Made by a program: the position numbers and the translations under genes. Shown here piece after piece: positions 33,533-42,407 of a stretch of DNA of 64,000 nt. Positions within the stretch are counted from its first letter, which is position 1. Every line of letters begins with the position of its first letter. The notes below the pieces were generated by a model. The model ran no database searches and had not been told where the DNA came from. It saw only the letters and a list, made by a program, of their open reading frames with translations. Source of the DNA: Candidatus Berkelbacteria bacterium RIFCSPLOWO2_01_FULL_50_28 (GTDB taxonomy: Bacteria > Patescibacteria > UBA1384 > 2-12-FULL-50-11); contig MEZX01000002.1 in assembly GCA_001774395.1 (NCBI GenBank), forward strand, positions 209,096-273,095, in the 5' to 3' direction.

Positions 33533-35167
33533 TTAGCGAAGTGTTAGTACGACGCTGGTAACCTCGCAGTCGTCGTAGGTGTCGGTTAGCTCAGGGATGA
33601 CGGTTTCGATGTCGATTAGGTTCTTGCCGGCCTTCAATTTGGACGGCGAAAACTCGAAACGAAACTGCTCCCATGTGTCGCTGGTCGCCACGGCCCGGCC
33701 GACTTCGTGTCGGTTGAACGAGACGATCGGGTCTTTGCGCGGCACGGCCCTCACCTTAAGAGTGATAACGGCCGTTTTTTTCTCGGCGAGCTGCTCGGCG
33801 GTTAGCTTGAACTCGGCTGCCCAAACGGTTTTGATGCCGGCTTCGTCGTCGCCGAGTCGCACTGTTTTCTCCAGCAGCTTGATCGTTACTGGGCCGGTCG
33901 GTCCCTCCACGTAACCCGGGTAGCCTTTTGGGGCAACCGTGGCGCCGTTTGGCCAGTAGACGTAACCAGTAACATGATCGGTCTTGGCGATATCGATCTC
34001 ACGTTCGCGGATCAGTCCATCCAGATTCAAACTCCAGTTGCAGTCCCACAGTTTCCAAACTGTGCCCGTTACGTGCTCTGTTAGAAGGGCGACGTGACCG
34101 TAGCCGGAGACTTCTTTCCCCCAAACCATAATAGCGCCAACTTTTGGTGTGCTACCGACACCGTAACCGGCGTTTTTACAGTTTGCATACCAGTGGTGGG
34201 CGTTCGAGTCGCTCGTTGCAGTGATCGGCACTAACGGAATCGATTCGGGTCGCACAGCCTGGACAAACCAAGTGCAGTTGCGCTCTGGAAAGACGTTCTT
34301 CAGATTGAACACGTCCCAGCCGGTGGCTTTCTTGTACGCGGCCTGCCAAGCGGCCTTCTCTTTATCCGGATCGAACTTCTGCAGTTCGCCGAGTGTGACG
34401 CCGCTAACGAGCACATCACGGTAGCTACTGCCGTACAGCTTCTCAAACATCTTGTCTTTGAGCAGTAGCGACCTGGCGACGGTCGGCTGATGGGTGGCGA
34501 AGAGCTGGTGCAGGAGACCGGGATTGTCGTTGGCCGTTGTTTCCAGCCGTCGCATCAGTGCCAAGCCGCCGCTAGGGTCAAACCCGGCTTTGACGGCCAG
34601 CTCGAATCCTTCACGATCGGCTTGCTCTTCGTCGCGACGCGAGTGACCGGAGGAAAAAAGTTGAGAGGCGATCTCGGCTACAAAGCGTGCCTTGCGATCG
34701 CTTATTGAACTCAACACTACCGAACCGATCAAGCTATCGCGTAACTGTTTGAAGCCGTGCGAGCGGTTGGTGTGCGTCAGCTCATGCGCGAGAACGAAGC
34801 CGATCTCGTCGTCGCTGATGCCGCGCAAATCTGCCAACCCGTCGTTGATCAGGACCTGACCGCCCGGCAGAGCGTAAGCGTTGATCTCGTAGTTCTGGAG
34901 CAGAGTCAGCTGGTAGCTGAAGTCCTTTCTCTTCTCACCGGTGTCGACCAGTTTGTCGAAAACCTTCCTGATGCGCAGGTACAGATTGGAACCGTCTTCC
35001 TTGCTGAACCGTTGGGTCAGGTCGTCTTGGCCAAGTTCGCCTACCAAGCGTTCGGCTTTAGTTCCACCCCCAATGATAGTGGCAAGGTTGAAGAGCTTCT
35101 CCCACGGATCGTCCTGCGGTGCGGCTAGCACCAAACTTGCAATCACGAGTGACAGCATTACTGCCAC
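33533..35167 (-). CDS. Exported M48 metallopeptidase fused to CHAP amidase domain
   Basis: 544 residues. N-terminal signal peptide-like stretch (MAVMLSLVIASLVLAAP). An M48-like peptidase (about 25-240) has NAYALPGGQVLINDGL, VLAHELTHTNRSHG (HExxH) and DEEQADREGFELAVKAGFDP (third ligand). Next is a CHAP-like domain (about 290-400) with Cys in RNCTWFVQAV and His in GYGHVALLTEH, and then a C-terminal beta domain (about 420-544). Such an enzyme could cut both proteins and cell-wall peptides outside the membrane. GAGGAGG follows a small hairpin in the leader. All catalytic residues appear intact. Confidence 0.85.
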   Translation of the reverse strand: MAVMLSLVIASLVLAAPQDDPWEKLFNLATIIGGGTKAERLVGELGQDDLTQRFSKEDGSNLYLRIRKVFDKLVDTGEKRKDFSYQLTLLQNYEINAYALPGGQVLINDGLADLRGISDDEIGFVLAHELTHTNRSHGFKQLRDSLIGSVVLSSISDRKARFVAEIASQLFSSGHSRRDEEQADREGFELAVKAGFDPSGGLALMRRLETTANDNPGLLHQLFATHQPTVARSLLLKDKMFEKLYGSSYRDVLVSGVTLGELQKFDPDKEKAAWQAAYKKATGWDVFNLKNVFPERNCTWFVQAVRPESIPLVPITATSDSNAHHWYANCKNAGYGVGSTPKVGAIMVWGKEVSGYGHVALLTEHVTGTVWKLWDCNWSLNLDGLIREREIDIAKTDHVTGYVYWPNGATVAPKGYPGYVEGPTGPVTIKLLEKTVRLGDDEAGIKTVWAAEFKLTAEQLAEKKTAVITLKVRAVPRKDPIVSFNRHEVGRAVATSDTWEQFRFEFSPSKLKAGKNLIDIETVIPELTDTYDDCEVTSVVLTLR

Positions 35168-35219
35168 CTCCTCCCCTGATTTTCAGGGACAAAATATAAG
35201 GAAAGTATAGCACCGGCGA

Positions 35220-35248
35220 TTGATCACGGACACGTTTTGCACTAGAAT
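35220..35248 (+). promoter_or_regulatory. Promoter of small glycine-zipper gene
   Basis: TTGATC, 17 bases, TAGAAT, about 27 bases before the GTG start. Confidence 0.65.
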
Positions 35249-35274
35249 AACGCTGTTCCATACGGAGGTGTTTT

Positions 35275-35529
35275 GTGGATCGCGTAACGAGAAGTATCGT
35301 TTCTTGGGCTCTCATCGGTGCTGTGGTTGGATTGGTCTACGGTTATTACACCGAAAAGCCGTACGATCGGCCGGGCAGCAACAGCCCGAGCTACTGGGCG
35401 TCCGACGAGGGCAGGGCAGTACAGTCGCAGCTGACCAAGAAGATCGGTGGTCAAGGCCTGTCCGGCTTGGCGATCGGAGCACTTGTCGGCGCGCTGGCCG
35501 CCGCCGTTGCCGGCAACAAGAAAGAGTGA
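35275..35529 (+). CDS. Small membrane protein with glycine-zipper helices
   Basis: 84 residues from GTG, with ACGGAGGTG upstream. One N-terminal hydrophobic helix (IVSWALIGAVVGLVYGYY) and one C-terminal helix (LSGLAIGALVGALAAAVAG) have Gly/Ala every fourth residue. A soluble 35-residue Ser/Tyr-rich loop lies between them. Likely an inner-membrane hairpin protein. Not recognised beyond that. It is divergent from the M48-CHAP gene with its own promoter. Confidence 0.75.
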   Translation: MDRVTRSIVSWALIGAVVGLVYGYYTEKPYDRPGSNSPSYWASDEGRAVQSQLTKKIGGQGLSGLAIGALVGALAAAVAGNKKE

Positions 35530-35581
35530 GCGTTTGGTTTCAACTACCAGCGGTCGCGGGGGTTCCCCCGCGGCCGCTCTC

Positions 35582-36265
35582 TTACTTGGTCTCTTGTCTC
35601 AGTCGCTCTTTTGCTCCTTCAATTGTCGTACCAAATATCTTCTCGATTTGTACGGTGCAGTCAGCGTCGCCTGGCAGGGAAATCATTCTCGCAATCACGC
35701 TTTCGCCGTATTGCTTTACCAGGTGACTAACAAGAAGGAATGAAATACGATAGCCGGAATGAGCAATGAAATCGTTGTAGCCCGTATTTGCTACGAAATG
35801 GTGATCGAGGAAATACTCAAGTTTTTCCGCGTCAATCGGCCGCCCGCTGTCTTGTCCGGCGACGTACTGCGCCAATCCCTCGTTCACCCAGTCAAGAGTA
35901 GGTTTGTTGATAGCTTGGGTGAAAATGTGGGTTAACTCATGGACGACAATTGCTGGAAACTCTTGCCTAGAGTGTGACGAATATTTCTCCAGAGCGTCGG
36001 GGTCTAGAATTATTGTCACACCGTCTTCAACCCGAGCGCTCATCCAGTCTTCAGTTTCACGCCCAAGCCGATTGTTGTACTCCTGCCGTGAATACATCAG
36101 TTCTAATTGAATCGTTTCTGGCAAAGTTGGCGAAAAACTGAAAAACTCGCCAACTTTTTTTACACTGCTACGAATCACCGCCTCAACCTCTGCAAGTGGA
36201 TGACTGGTCTCATAATTCATCTCAATCCCAATATTACCGACGACAAACTGTTTTTTGTTTCTCAT
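35582..36265 (-). CDS. Putative gluzincin (peptidase MA-like) protein
   Basis: 227 residues. PAIVVHELTHIFTQ holds the HExxH zinc motif, and TLDWVNEGLAQYVAG provides the third ligand Glu about 20 residues later, as in gluzincins of the MA-like family. No signal peptide or membrane helix is seen, so it may be cytosolic. Substrate unknown. Its gene begins a minus-strand set of three (with GNAT and S66 genes), although gaps suggest separate units. Confidence 0.8.
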   Translation of the reverse strand: MRNKKQFVVGNIGIEMNYETSHPLAEVEAVIRSSVKKVGEFFSFSPTLPETIQLELMYSRQEYNNRLGRETEDWMSARVEDGVTIILDPDALEKYSSHSRQEFPAIVVHELTHIFTQAINKPTLDWVNEGLAQYVAGQDSGRPIDAEKLEYFLDHHFVANTGYNDFIAHSGYRISFLLVSHLVKQYGESVIARMISLPGDADCTVQIEKIFGTTIEGAKERLRQETK

Positions 36266-36272
36266 GGTTTTT

Positions 36273-36725
36273 CTACAAAACTTTTACAAATATCTGACAA
36301 GGGTTATCGCCCCAACCAGGATACGGCGAAATCGTTTCAAGTGGGATAAACCCTAAATGCCTATAAAACGCTCTGGTCTTTTTGTACGGTTCGTAACTGT
36401 CAGAGTCGGCAAGGGTTTTCACCTCACAGACTTTATATTTTTGTGAAAGTTCCGCCAAACTTTTTTCAACTAAAGTTTTGCCATATTTCTTTCCTTGAAG
36501 TTCCGGTAGTACTCCAAGCCATGTCATCTCTACAGTCTCGCCATTGATTTCATTGTAAGTGGCAAAACCAATCATCTCATTTTCAAAATAAGCACCGAAA
36601 AGAATGTGATTCTTGGTGTCTTGTTCGATAGATTTCAACCCACCCTCATCAAAATATTCCGGCAATGTTTTTGCTATCTCGTACGCTTTTTGGGCTTCGT
36701 CTGTTTTTCTAATTTCGATATCCAT
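36273..36725 (-). CDS. GNAT-family acetyltransferase
   Basis: 150 residues, single GNAT domain. GFATYNEINGETVEMTWLGV, then LPELQGKKYGKTLVEKSLAEL, the acetyl-CoA loop, and TRAFYRHLGFIPLETI. The end (YPGWGDNPCQIFVKVL) is typical of small GNATs acting on amino acids or drugs. It lies seven bases from the gluzincin gene and 28 from the S66 gene. Confidence 0.85.
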   Translation of the reverse strand: MDIEIRKTDEAQKAYEIAKTLPEYFDEGGLKSIEQDTKNHILFGAYFENEMIGFATYNEINGETVEMTWLGVLPELQGKKYGKTLVEKSLAELSQKYKVCEVKTLADSDSYEPYKKTRAFYRHLGFIPLETISPYPGWGDNPCQIFVKVL

Positions 36726-36753
36726 ATCTTACTTTCTTTATTTAAAACCGGCC

Positions 36754-37746
36754 TCAATGCTTAATAATCTTTATCTCCGCCTTGTTCTCTCGGGCGATAA
36801 TTCGTACTGAACCGCCGATGGGAAAAGTAATCATCGGGCTGGTGTGACCGAAATCAGCATTGGCGATGATGGGAATATCGGCCAGTTGCGGCCGGATTCG
36901 TATAAGCGTCTCCAGATTTGGTCGGGTGATAGTACTCTTCTTCTGAAACCTGCCAAAAACAATCCCGCGAATATTTTTAATTGGTATTGATTGAAGAAGC
37001 GACTCAAATTGACGGTCAAAGTGGAAGTATTGCGACTCGTCGTCGTCTTCCAGAAAGAGGATTATGTTATCGGTTGGTGGAAAATGCGACGTCCCCTGGA
37101 GAAGCTGGACCGTGCTTAAATTACCACCCACAATTACTCCTTCTGCTTCACCCTGGTTAATCGTCCAATAACCAGTATTCGATACTGGATGACGATCATC
37201 CTGATTGATATACCAAGTGTCATCGGTCCATTCTTTCGACGGCAGCAAGTAAAATGAATCGACCTCAAAAAGACATTTCTTAAAGTGATCAAGAGTGTAA
37301 TCAAAATGGAGTTTCTGTCCGAAAGTGGAGTAAGCGGGACCGGAATAAGTGGCTAAGTTTGCTCGAGCCAACATAGCGTTTTGTAAGGCGGTGGTATCGG
37401 AGTAACCAATGAAAATCTTGGGGTTATTTTTTATTAGCTCCCAGTCAAGGTGGGGAAGGAGTTGGTTGCAATTAAAGCCACCGATAACAGTGAAGATAGC
37501 TTTTACTTTCGGATCGGCGAAGGCTTCGTGCAGATCGGCAACACGTGAAGCGATTGATGACGAAATGAACTCATCTTCTTCTTCGACATGCTTGCCAAAA
37601 GTAACCACGAGCCCGAGTGACTCAAGGCGCTTCGTTGCGATCTGCCTCACATCTTCTGAAATGAGCGCCAGCGAGTGGGATGGTGCAACGACGCGCACCG
37701 TATCGCCTGGCTGTAATTTAGCTGGAATGGTAGTCTTATCTCTCAT
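36754..37746 (-). CDS. S66 LD-carboxypeptidase / MccF-like peptidase
   Basis: 330 residues. N-terminal LQPGDTVRVVAPSHS, nucleophile Ser in KIFIGYSDTTALQNAM, and the Glu/His catalytic region in VIVGGNLSTVQLL and IANADFGHTSPMITFP. The overall length and the GYSDTT form fit the MccF branch, whose members cleave aminoacyl-nucleotide antibiotics, or muropeptide LD-carboxypeptidases. Which of these it does cannot be told from the sequence. Confidence 0.88.
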   Translation of the reverse strand: MRDKTTIPAKLQPGDTVRVVAPSHSLALISEDVRQIATKRLESLGLVVTFGKHVEEEDEFISSSIASRVADLHEAFADPKVKAIFTVIGGFNCNQLLPHLDWELIKNNPKIFIGYSDTTALQNAMLARANLATYSGPAYSTFGQKLHFDYTLDHFKKCLFEVDSFYLLPSKEWTDDTWYINQDDRHPVSNTGYWTINQGEAEGVIVGGNLSTVQLLQGTSHFPPTDNIILFLEDDDESQYFHFDRQFESLLQSIPIKNIRGIVFGRFQKKSTITRPNLETLIRIRPQLADIPIIANADFGHTSPMITFPIGGSVRIIARENKAEIKIIKH

Positions 37747-37861
37747 TTTGAATATATGTATTATTACCTATGTTACCGAGATAATTCTACTGGTTATGAT
37801 ACGGGAGGAAAAGAGAATCGCATCTGAAAGTAGTAAAATACAATCAGGAGTGAATGGCAAA

Positions 37862-38359
37862 ATGATTATATTTATTAACGGATCGATCAACTCTGGAAAG
37901 ACGACAGTCGCCAAAGAACTGCAAACGCAGATTCCTAAATGCGCCGTTGTTGAGATTGATGCTTTTCACGATTTTGTACCATGGATGGAGCTCAACGAAG
38001 TATTGCCTCTAAATTACAAAAACGCCATCGATGTTATCCGTAACTTCGCCCAGGCTGGCTTAACAGTAATCGTGCCGTACCCGCTCTCAAAAGCTCGGTT
38101 CGAAGAATTGTCGGCAACGCTCAAAGAATTCGGGCCAATTCATGCTTTTACTCTAAACCCAAACTTAGAAGAGACACTTAAGAACCGCGGTACCAGAGTA
38201 TTAACAAACGAGGAGAAGGAGCGGATACGATATCACTATCAAATTGGAATCAACAATCCCGGATACGGCAAAGTGATCAACAACACCAACCAAACCGTAA
38301 AGCAAACAGCCGGTGAGATACTGGAAGCGATCAACATGGTAGATACTAACTCGCGATGA
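37862..38359 (+). CDS. P-loop small-molecule kinase-like protein
   Basis: 165 residues from ATG 37862 (MIIFINGSINSGKTTVAKEL). The Walker A motif is GSINSGKT; VVEIDAFHDFVPW is the following acidic strand. It resembles chloramphenicol-phosphotransferase-type and related small kinases. CAGGAG stands 12 bases upstream. The next P-loop gene overlaps its stop (ATGA), so the two form an operon. Confidence 0.75.
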   Translation: MIIFINGSINSGKTTVAKELQTQIPKCAVVEIDAFHDFVPWMELNEVLPLNYKNAIDVIRNFAQAGLTVIVPYPLSKARFEELSATLKEFGPIHAFTLNPNLEETLKNRGTRVLTNEEKERIRYHYQIGINNPGYGKVINNTNQTVKQTAGEILEAINMVDTNSR

Positions 38360-38991
38360 TTTATTTAATTGGCGGTCCGCCAAAATGCGGAAAAACTACG
38401 CTCGCAAAAAGGTTGGCAGATAAATACCGAATTTCCTGGATCTCGGCCGACACACTCGAGAATATTGTTTGGGCGTACACATCAGAAGAAAAGCGTCCCT
38501 CTCTCTTTCCGCACAGCTCTTCGCGAGGAGACAGCAACGATCAGTTCTACTCGGATCACTCCGCAGAAGAAATAGTCAGAAACTATATCATCCAGGGTGA
38601 AACTACTTATGACGCCATCAGTATGATGGCAGAAACTTACCTCACAGATAAAGACGACTATATCGTTGAGGGGTTTCAGGTCGCACCGGAGATTGTGGAT
38701 CGCATTTTCAAAAAATTCGGCCAAGATCACGTCAGAGCAGTCTTTCTTGTACGACAAGACGAACAGAAGTTCATTCAAGACATTCACAAGTCAACCACAC
38801 CAAACGACTGGGTGATCCAAAAGACGAAAGATGAGGCCACGTACGGAAAGATTTCAGCGATGATCGCCGAATACTCCCGCTATTTTGAGATGGAAGCGGA
38901 AAAGTACGGCTTGAGAGTTTTCAGCATGGACGAGGATTTTGACCAACAGCTCGACGCAATAGAAAATCATCTGAAGTCCTCGCGAAGTTGA
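38356..38991 (+). CDS. P-loop kinase, 2-phosphoglycerate-kinase-like
   Basis: 211 residues. Walker A in IGGPPKCGKTTLAKRLAD, then ISWISADTLENIVWAY and DDYIVEGFQVAPEIV. The family has AAA-type kinase topology; substrate unknown. It starts within the stop codon of the previous gene. An AT-rich island with its own promoter begins shortly after its end. Confidence 0.75.
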   Translation: MIYLIGGPPKCGKTTLAKRLADKYRISWISADTLENIVWAYTSEEKRPSLFPHSSSRGDSNDQFYSDHSAEEIVRNYIIQGETTYDAISMMAETYLTDKDDYIVEGFQVAPEIVDRIFKKFGQDHVRAVFLVRQDEQKFIQDIHKSTTPNDWVIQKTKDEATYGKISAMIAEYSRYFEMEAEKYGLRVFSMDEDFDQQLDAIENHLKSSRS

Positions 38992-39018
38992 GGATTAGAA
39001 AATGGTACCGATAGGGTG

Positions 39019-39047
39019 TTGACTGGCAATCCAGCAAAGACTAGATT
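39019..39047 (+). promoter_or_regulatory. Promoter of AT-rich four-gene operon
   Basis: TTGACT, 17 bases, TAGATT, about 49 bases before the first ATG of the island. Confidence 0.75.
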
Positions 39048-39095
39048 GGCGACAGAATGTTTAATGGTTCAGGTAATCGAATTTGTGAGTAATCT

Positions 39096-39581
39096 ATGAA
39101 AAGAGTGCCAACCGGCATTGGTTCGTCGTATCAAACTTTGAATGATAATCTGTCAAGTGAAGCGAGTAACTCAGAAATATGTAACAAATCTATAGGTCAA
39201 AAGTTCAAAACAGTCACTATTATCGGAAGCTATAGAAAGCATCTTGATGGAATTATCAAAATTAAAGCAGAGCTAGAGTTGCAAGGGGTTAGAGTCCTCA
39301 GTCCGAGATTTACTCAACCTATTAATCGCGATGATGAATTTATCACTTTTGTTGGCGAGGAAAAGATGACTCATTCTGAAATTGAAAAAGTTCATTTAGA
39401 TTCAATTACAAAATCAGATGCAGTTATAGTTTGTGATAAGGGTGGTTATGTCGGGAATGCGACATTATTTGAGATAGGCTATGCTTACGCCCTGGGTAAA
39501 AGAATTATTTTTACGTCAAAACCAGAGGAATATTTACTTAATATTCTGTTCTGTGGAATAGAAATCAATTCAACCTTATGA
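39096..39581 (+). CDS. Nucleoside 2-deoxyribosyltransferase-like protein
   Basis: 161 residues, the first gene of the AT-rich island. After a 35-residue variable N-terminus comes VTIIGSYRKHLDGIIKIKAE, LSPRFTQPIN, and ITKSDAVIVCDKGGYVGNAT followed by LFEIGYAYALGKRIIF. The Glu in LFEIGYA matches the catalytic Glu of the nucleoside 2-deoxyribosyltransferase superfamily. Members act on nucleosides or nucleotides by breaking the N-glycosidic bond. Sixteen bases separate it from the PLP decarboxylase gene. The exact substrate is unknown. Confidence 0.75.
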   Translation: MKRVPTGIGSSYQTLNDNLSSEASNSEICNKSIGQKFKTVTIIGSYRKHLDGIIKIKAELELQGVRVLSPRFTQPINRDDEFITFVGEEKMTHSEIEKVHLDSITKSDAVIVCDKGGYVGNATLFEIGYAYALGKRIIFTSKPEEYLLNILFCGIEINSTL

Positions 39582-39597
39582 TGTTTGGAGGTAAAAA

Positions 39598-41250
39598 ATG
39601 AAAATAAAATATGAAGATTATTTTATTGTGCCAACAGGAAAACAAAAAAAACTATTAGCGAAAACAATTGATTTGGCAATGAAATTTTACGACGGATCGT
39701 TAAGGGATAATAAGTTCCTTGTCTACAGAACGCCAAGATATTTTTTTGATAAACTTAATCGGACAATTCCCTGCAACCCTTCAGACGTGGAAAAAAGTTT
39801 TGATTTACTGGAGGAGGTAGGGAAATACTCGATTAGTCAATTCGACAAAACGTATTTAAGTTTTCCAGATTCTGGCAATAGTTTGCCTGGAATGATGGGA
39901 GCGATATTTGCTAAGCTGATCAACCAAAATTTATGCGCATTTGATCGGTCGGCTCCAATAGCTACTGTTATGGAAATACAAATCATTGAATGGCTCAGAG
40001 AGCTTATAGGGTATAAGAGTAAAGAGTTGAAAGATATAAAATCTTTGTCAGAAGTGGGCGGCATGTGTGTTTCCGGGGGACATATGGCCAATCACATTGG
40101 CGTTATGGCGGCCTTGAATAATAAGTTCCCCGAGATAAGAGAAAAGGGGTTGGCCAAGTTAGGTTTTACGCCAGTAATATTACTATCGAATAAGATATCG
40201 CATTATTCTTTTCTTGAAGCAGCTCACCATCTTGGTATCGGAAGAGATAGTGTTGTTGATATACCAACAACACAAAACTTTACAACGAATTATGAGAAAT
40301 TAGAGCAGGTGTTAAAAGATCTTCCAAGAGACAAGGTGCCCTTTATGGTAGTTGGGGTTGCTGGAAATACCAAGACAAGCAATCTCGATAATCTTGGTAA
40401 ATTAGCAGATTTTACAAAAAAACATAACCTGTGGTTACATGTGGATGCCTGCCACGGTGGTAGTTTATTGTTCTCAAAAAAGATGAAAAAACAATTTTTG
40501 AGCAGAATCGAACAAGCAGACTCCGTCACAATTGATCCGCATAAAGGTTTGTTTGTTCCATATCCATCAAGTTATATCCTCTTTAAACGGAGGGATGTCC
40601 TATCGTTCTTTTCAAAGCACCCCGAAGAAACGAAAGATAAAAATATATGGGAGCTGGGGCTCATAACCCCTTTTTATGGATCGCGAGGTTTTGAATCATT
40701 GAGTTTATGGATGTTGATATCGGTAATGGGAACAGATGGAATAGCCCAGGTAGTTGAGTATCGCAGTAAGATTGCAAAATACACAGAAGAATTGATTGAA
40801 AGTGCAGATCTTTTTATAGGAATGAATAAAATGGATTTTTACCGCATGGCTTTTGTGTACTGCCCAAAGAGAATCCGTGAGTATCTGGTCAAATTTGGTG
40901 ATAAACTTTCCCAACCACAAAAAGTTGATATCTGTAATTTGATAAATAGGTATGATCGCGAAATAAATCAGAAGCTTTATACGGGCGGAGAAGTTTGCCT
41001 CGATAAATACAGTCTTTACGATGTTGGTAACAAGGTTCGTCTTGGAGATGATAAGAAGTTTTTAGTGATGGCGATAACAATAGGTAACCCATTATTTACA
41101 GAAGAAACCATGAAAAAGGCCCTGAACAAACTCTTTAATGATGCGAAAAAGCTCGTACCTTTATTTGAGAAAGATTTTCTAGATATTATTAACAGTAAAA
41201 CCCGTCGTGAGAAACACTGTCGCGATTTTGGCGGTCCAGCGGGATGGTGA
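39598..41250 (+). CDS. Group II PLP-dependent amino acid decarboxylase
   Basis: 550 residues with TTTGGAGG before the ATG. Fold type I signature: GGMCVSGGHMANHIGVMAAL, LWLHVDACHGGSLLF with the cofactor Asp, and the Schiff-base Lys316 in TIDPHKGLFVPYPSS. It resembles glutamate/tyrosine/aromatic decarboxylases of group II, giving an amine plus CO2. Residues that would set the substrate cannot be read safely. Strong AT bias in codon use separates it from the flanking genes. It overlaps the next gene by seven bases, so the operon is tightly coupled. Confidence 0.88.
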   Translation: MKIKYEDYFIVPTGKQKKLLAKTIDLAMKFYDGSLRDNKFLVYRTPRYFFDKLNRTIPCNPSDVEKSFDLLEEVGKYSISQFDKTYLSFPDSGNSLPGMMGAIFAKLINQNLCAFDRSAPIATVMEIQIIEWLRELIGYKSKELKDIKSLSEVGGMCVSGGHMANHIGVMAALNNKFPEIREKGLAKLGFTPVILLSNKISHYSFLEAAHHLGIGRDSVVDIPTTQNFTTNYEKLEQVLKDLPRDKVPFMVVGVAGNTKTSNLDNLGKLADFTKKHNLWLHVDACHGGSLLFSKKMKKQFLSRIEQADSVTIDPHKGLFVPYPSSYILFKRRDVLSFFSKHPEETKDKNIWELGLITPFYGSRGFESLSLWMLISVMGTDGIAQVVEYRSKIAKYTEELIESADLFIGMNKMDFYRMAFVYCPKRIREYLVKFGDKLSQPQKVDICNLINRYDREINQKLYTGGEVCLDKYSLYDVGNKVRLGDDKKFLVMAITIGNPLFTEETMKKALNKLFNDAKKLVPLFEKDFLDIINSKTRREKHCRDFGGPAGW

Positions 41251-42407
41251 AGCTTTGTATACAACCAGAAGAAAAGGAACTCAATAAATATCTCCAACTT
41301 GCCGATCATAACAACTTTCAGGTTGAGATAGATGTTGACATGCTGAAATCGAACCCTAAATTATTTGAACATAGGTTTGTTGGAGTTCATGGGAGTAACT
41401 ATTTAAGTTCGAGCGAATTAGTTGAAGAATTGGAGATGCTGAGCAGGTTCAACATACTTTATGTGGTATATCACGATTCTGTAGTTGAGAAGTTGTTGGA
41501 TTCATTTTACCTTTCAAACCACCATAAGCTCGTTATTCTAATGGAAAATTGTAGCTGTCAGAGCGCAAGAGATTTTGATGAGTTATATAGTAAATCTAAA
41601 CAAAAGATTAACCATTTTAATAAGTGTATTGATACTGGTCATGTGAATTTATCTAACGATAAAGACTTGGATAAATGGGCGGATAACGAAGTTAGTCTTT
41701 TCCATCTTAATAATAATTACGGCAAGGATACTCATAATTCGTTGTACGATGGTGAGATTAATTTTCTAAATATGAACCAGTTGTTAAAAAGTAAATATGT
41801 TTCGTTAGAAGTAACTCGGGGGTTTAGAACATATCTGAAAAATATCCAATATATGATTAGGCATGGCGTTGTTCCTTTCGATAATATAGCAATGCCACTG
41901 AACCATCCAATAATTCAGGAGGAATTCATAGCGAGAGTACGCAGGCTGCTAAGAAACCACTTCAAAGGTTCACTTTGTTTCGCCTTCTTTTATGGTTCAT
42001 TCGTGAGAAAAGAACTGAACACTAGAAGCGATGTAGATATGGTAGTGATTTTAAAATCGAAAGAATTAAAAACTGATACATTCTACGGCTCTTATAAAAT
42101 AGTATGCTCCGAATATAACATCCATTTGGATCCAGAATATCCGTTTGAAATCTTTTCTGAAAACGACTACCTGAGTTACGTAGATTTGAATACTAGAACT
42201 GTCTCTAAGGAAGATATTGCCGATCGGGAGGAGTTATTGTTTTCCTTCCTTGACCACCACCTCTGCTTTGTTGGGAGTATGAAACAATTTCAATGCCATC
42301 GCAGGGTAGTTGAGAAGGCGGTATTGGGCACAGCCAGAACAGGTAAGGATTGTTATACCAAGAGTGATCTGAAATCTATTGTAAGAGCTTATGTTAATGA
42401 TTCGTAA
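41244..42407 (+). CDS. Xylose-isomerase-like TIM barrel fused to nucleotidyltransferase
   Basis: 387 residues. Part one (about 1-220) is an AP-endonuclease-2/sugar isomerase-type barrel with metal ligands in place: Glu in LVILMENCS, Asp/His in CIDTGHVNL, His in VSLFHLNNN, Asp-x-His in GKDTHNSLYDGEI, and a final Glu in YVSLEVTRG. Part two (about 225-387) is a pol-beta-type nucleotidyltransferase: FAFFYGSFVRKELN, then TRSDVDMVVIL (G-S...D-x-D). I know of no described protein with this pairing. It probably isomerises and then activates, or modifies, the same substrate. Confidence 0.75.
   Translation: MVKLCIQPEEKELNKYLQLADHNNFQVEIDVDMLKSNPKLFEHRFVGVHGSNYLSSSELVEELEMLSRFNILYVVYHDSVVEKLLDSFYLSNHHKLVILMENCSCQSARDFDELYSKSKQKINHFNKCIDTGHVNLSNDKDLDKWADNEVSLFHLNNNYGKDTHNSLYDGEINFLNMNQLLKSKYVSLEVTRGFRTYLKNIQYMIRHGVVPFDNIAMPLNHPIIQEEFIARVRRLLRNHFKGSLCFAFFYGSFVRKELNTRSDVDMVVILKSKELKTDTFYGSYKIVCSEYNIHLDPEYPFEIFSENDYLSYVDLNTRTVSKEDIADREELLFSFLDHHLCFVGSMKQFQCHRRVVEKAVLGTARTGKDCYTKSDLKSIVRAYVNDS

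Noticed and set aside
36273..41250. Microcin C-type locus (MccF-like, GNAT, PLP decarboxylase)
   Set aside because: No MccB/ThiF-type adenylyltransferase, no precursor peptide and no MccD-like gene; the genes lie in different units and orientations.
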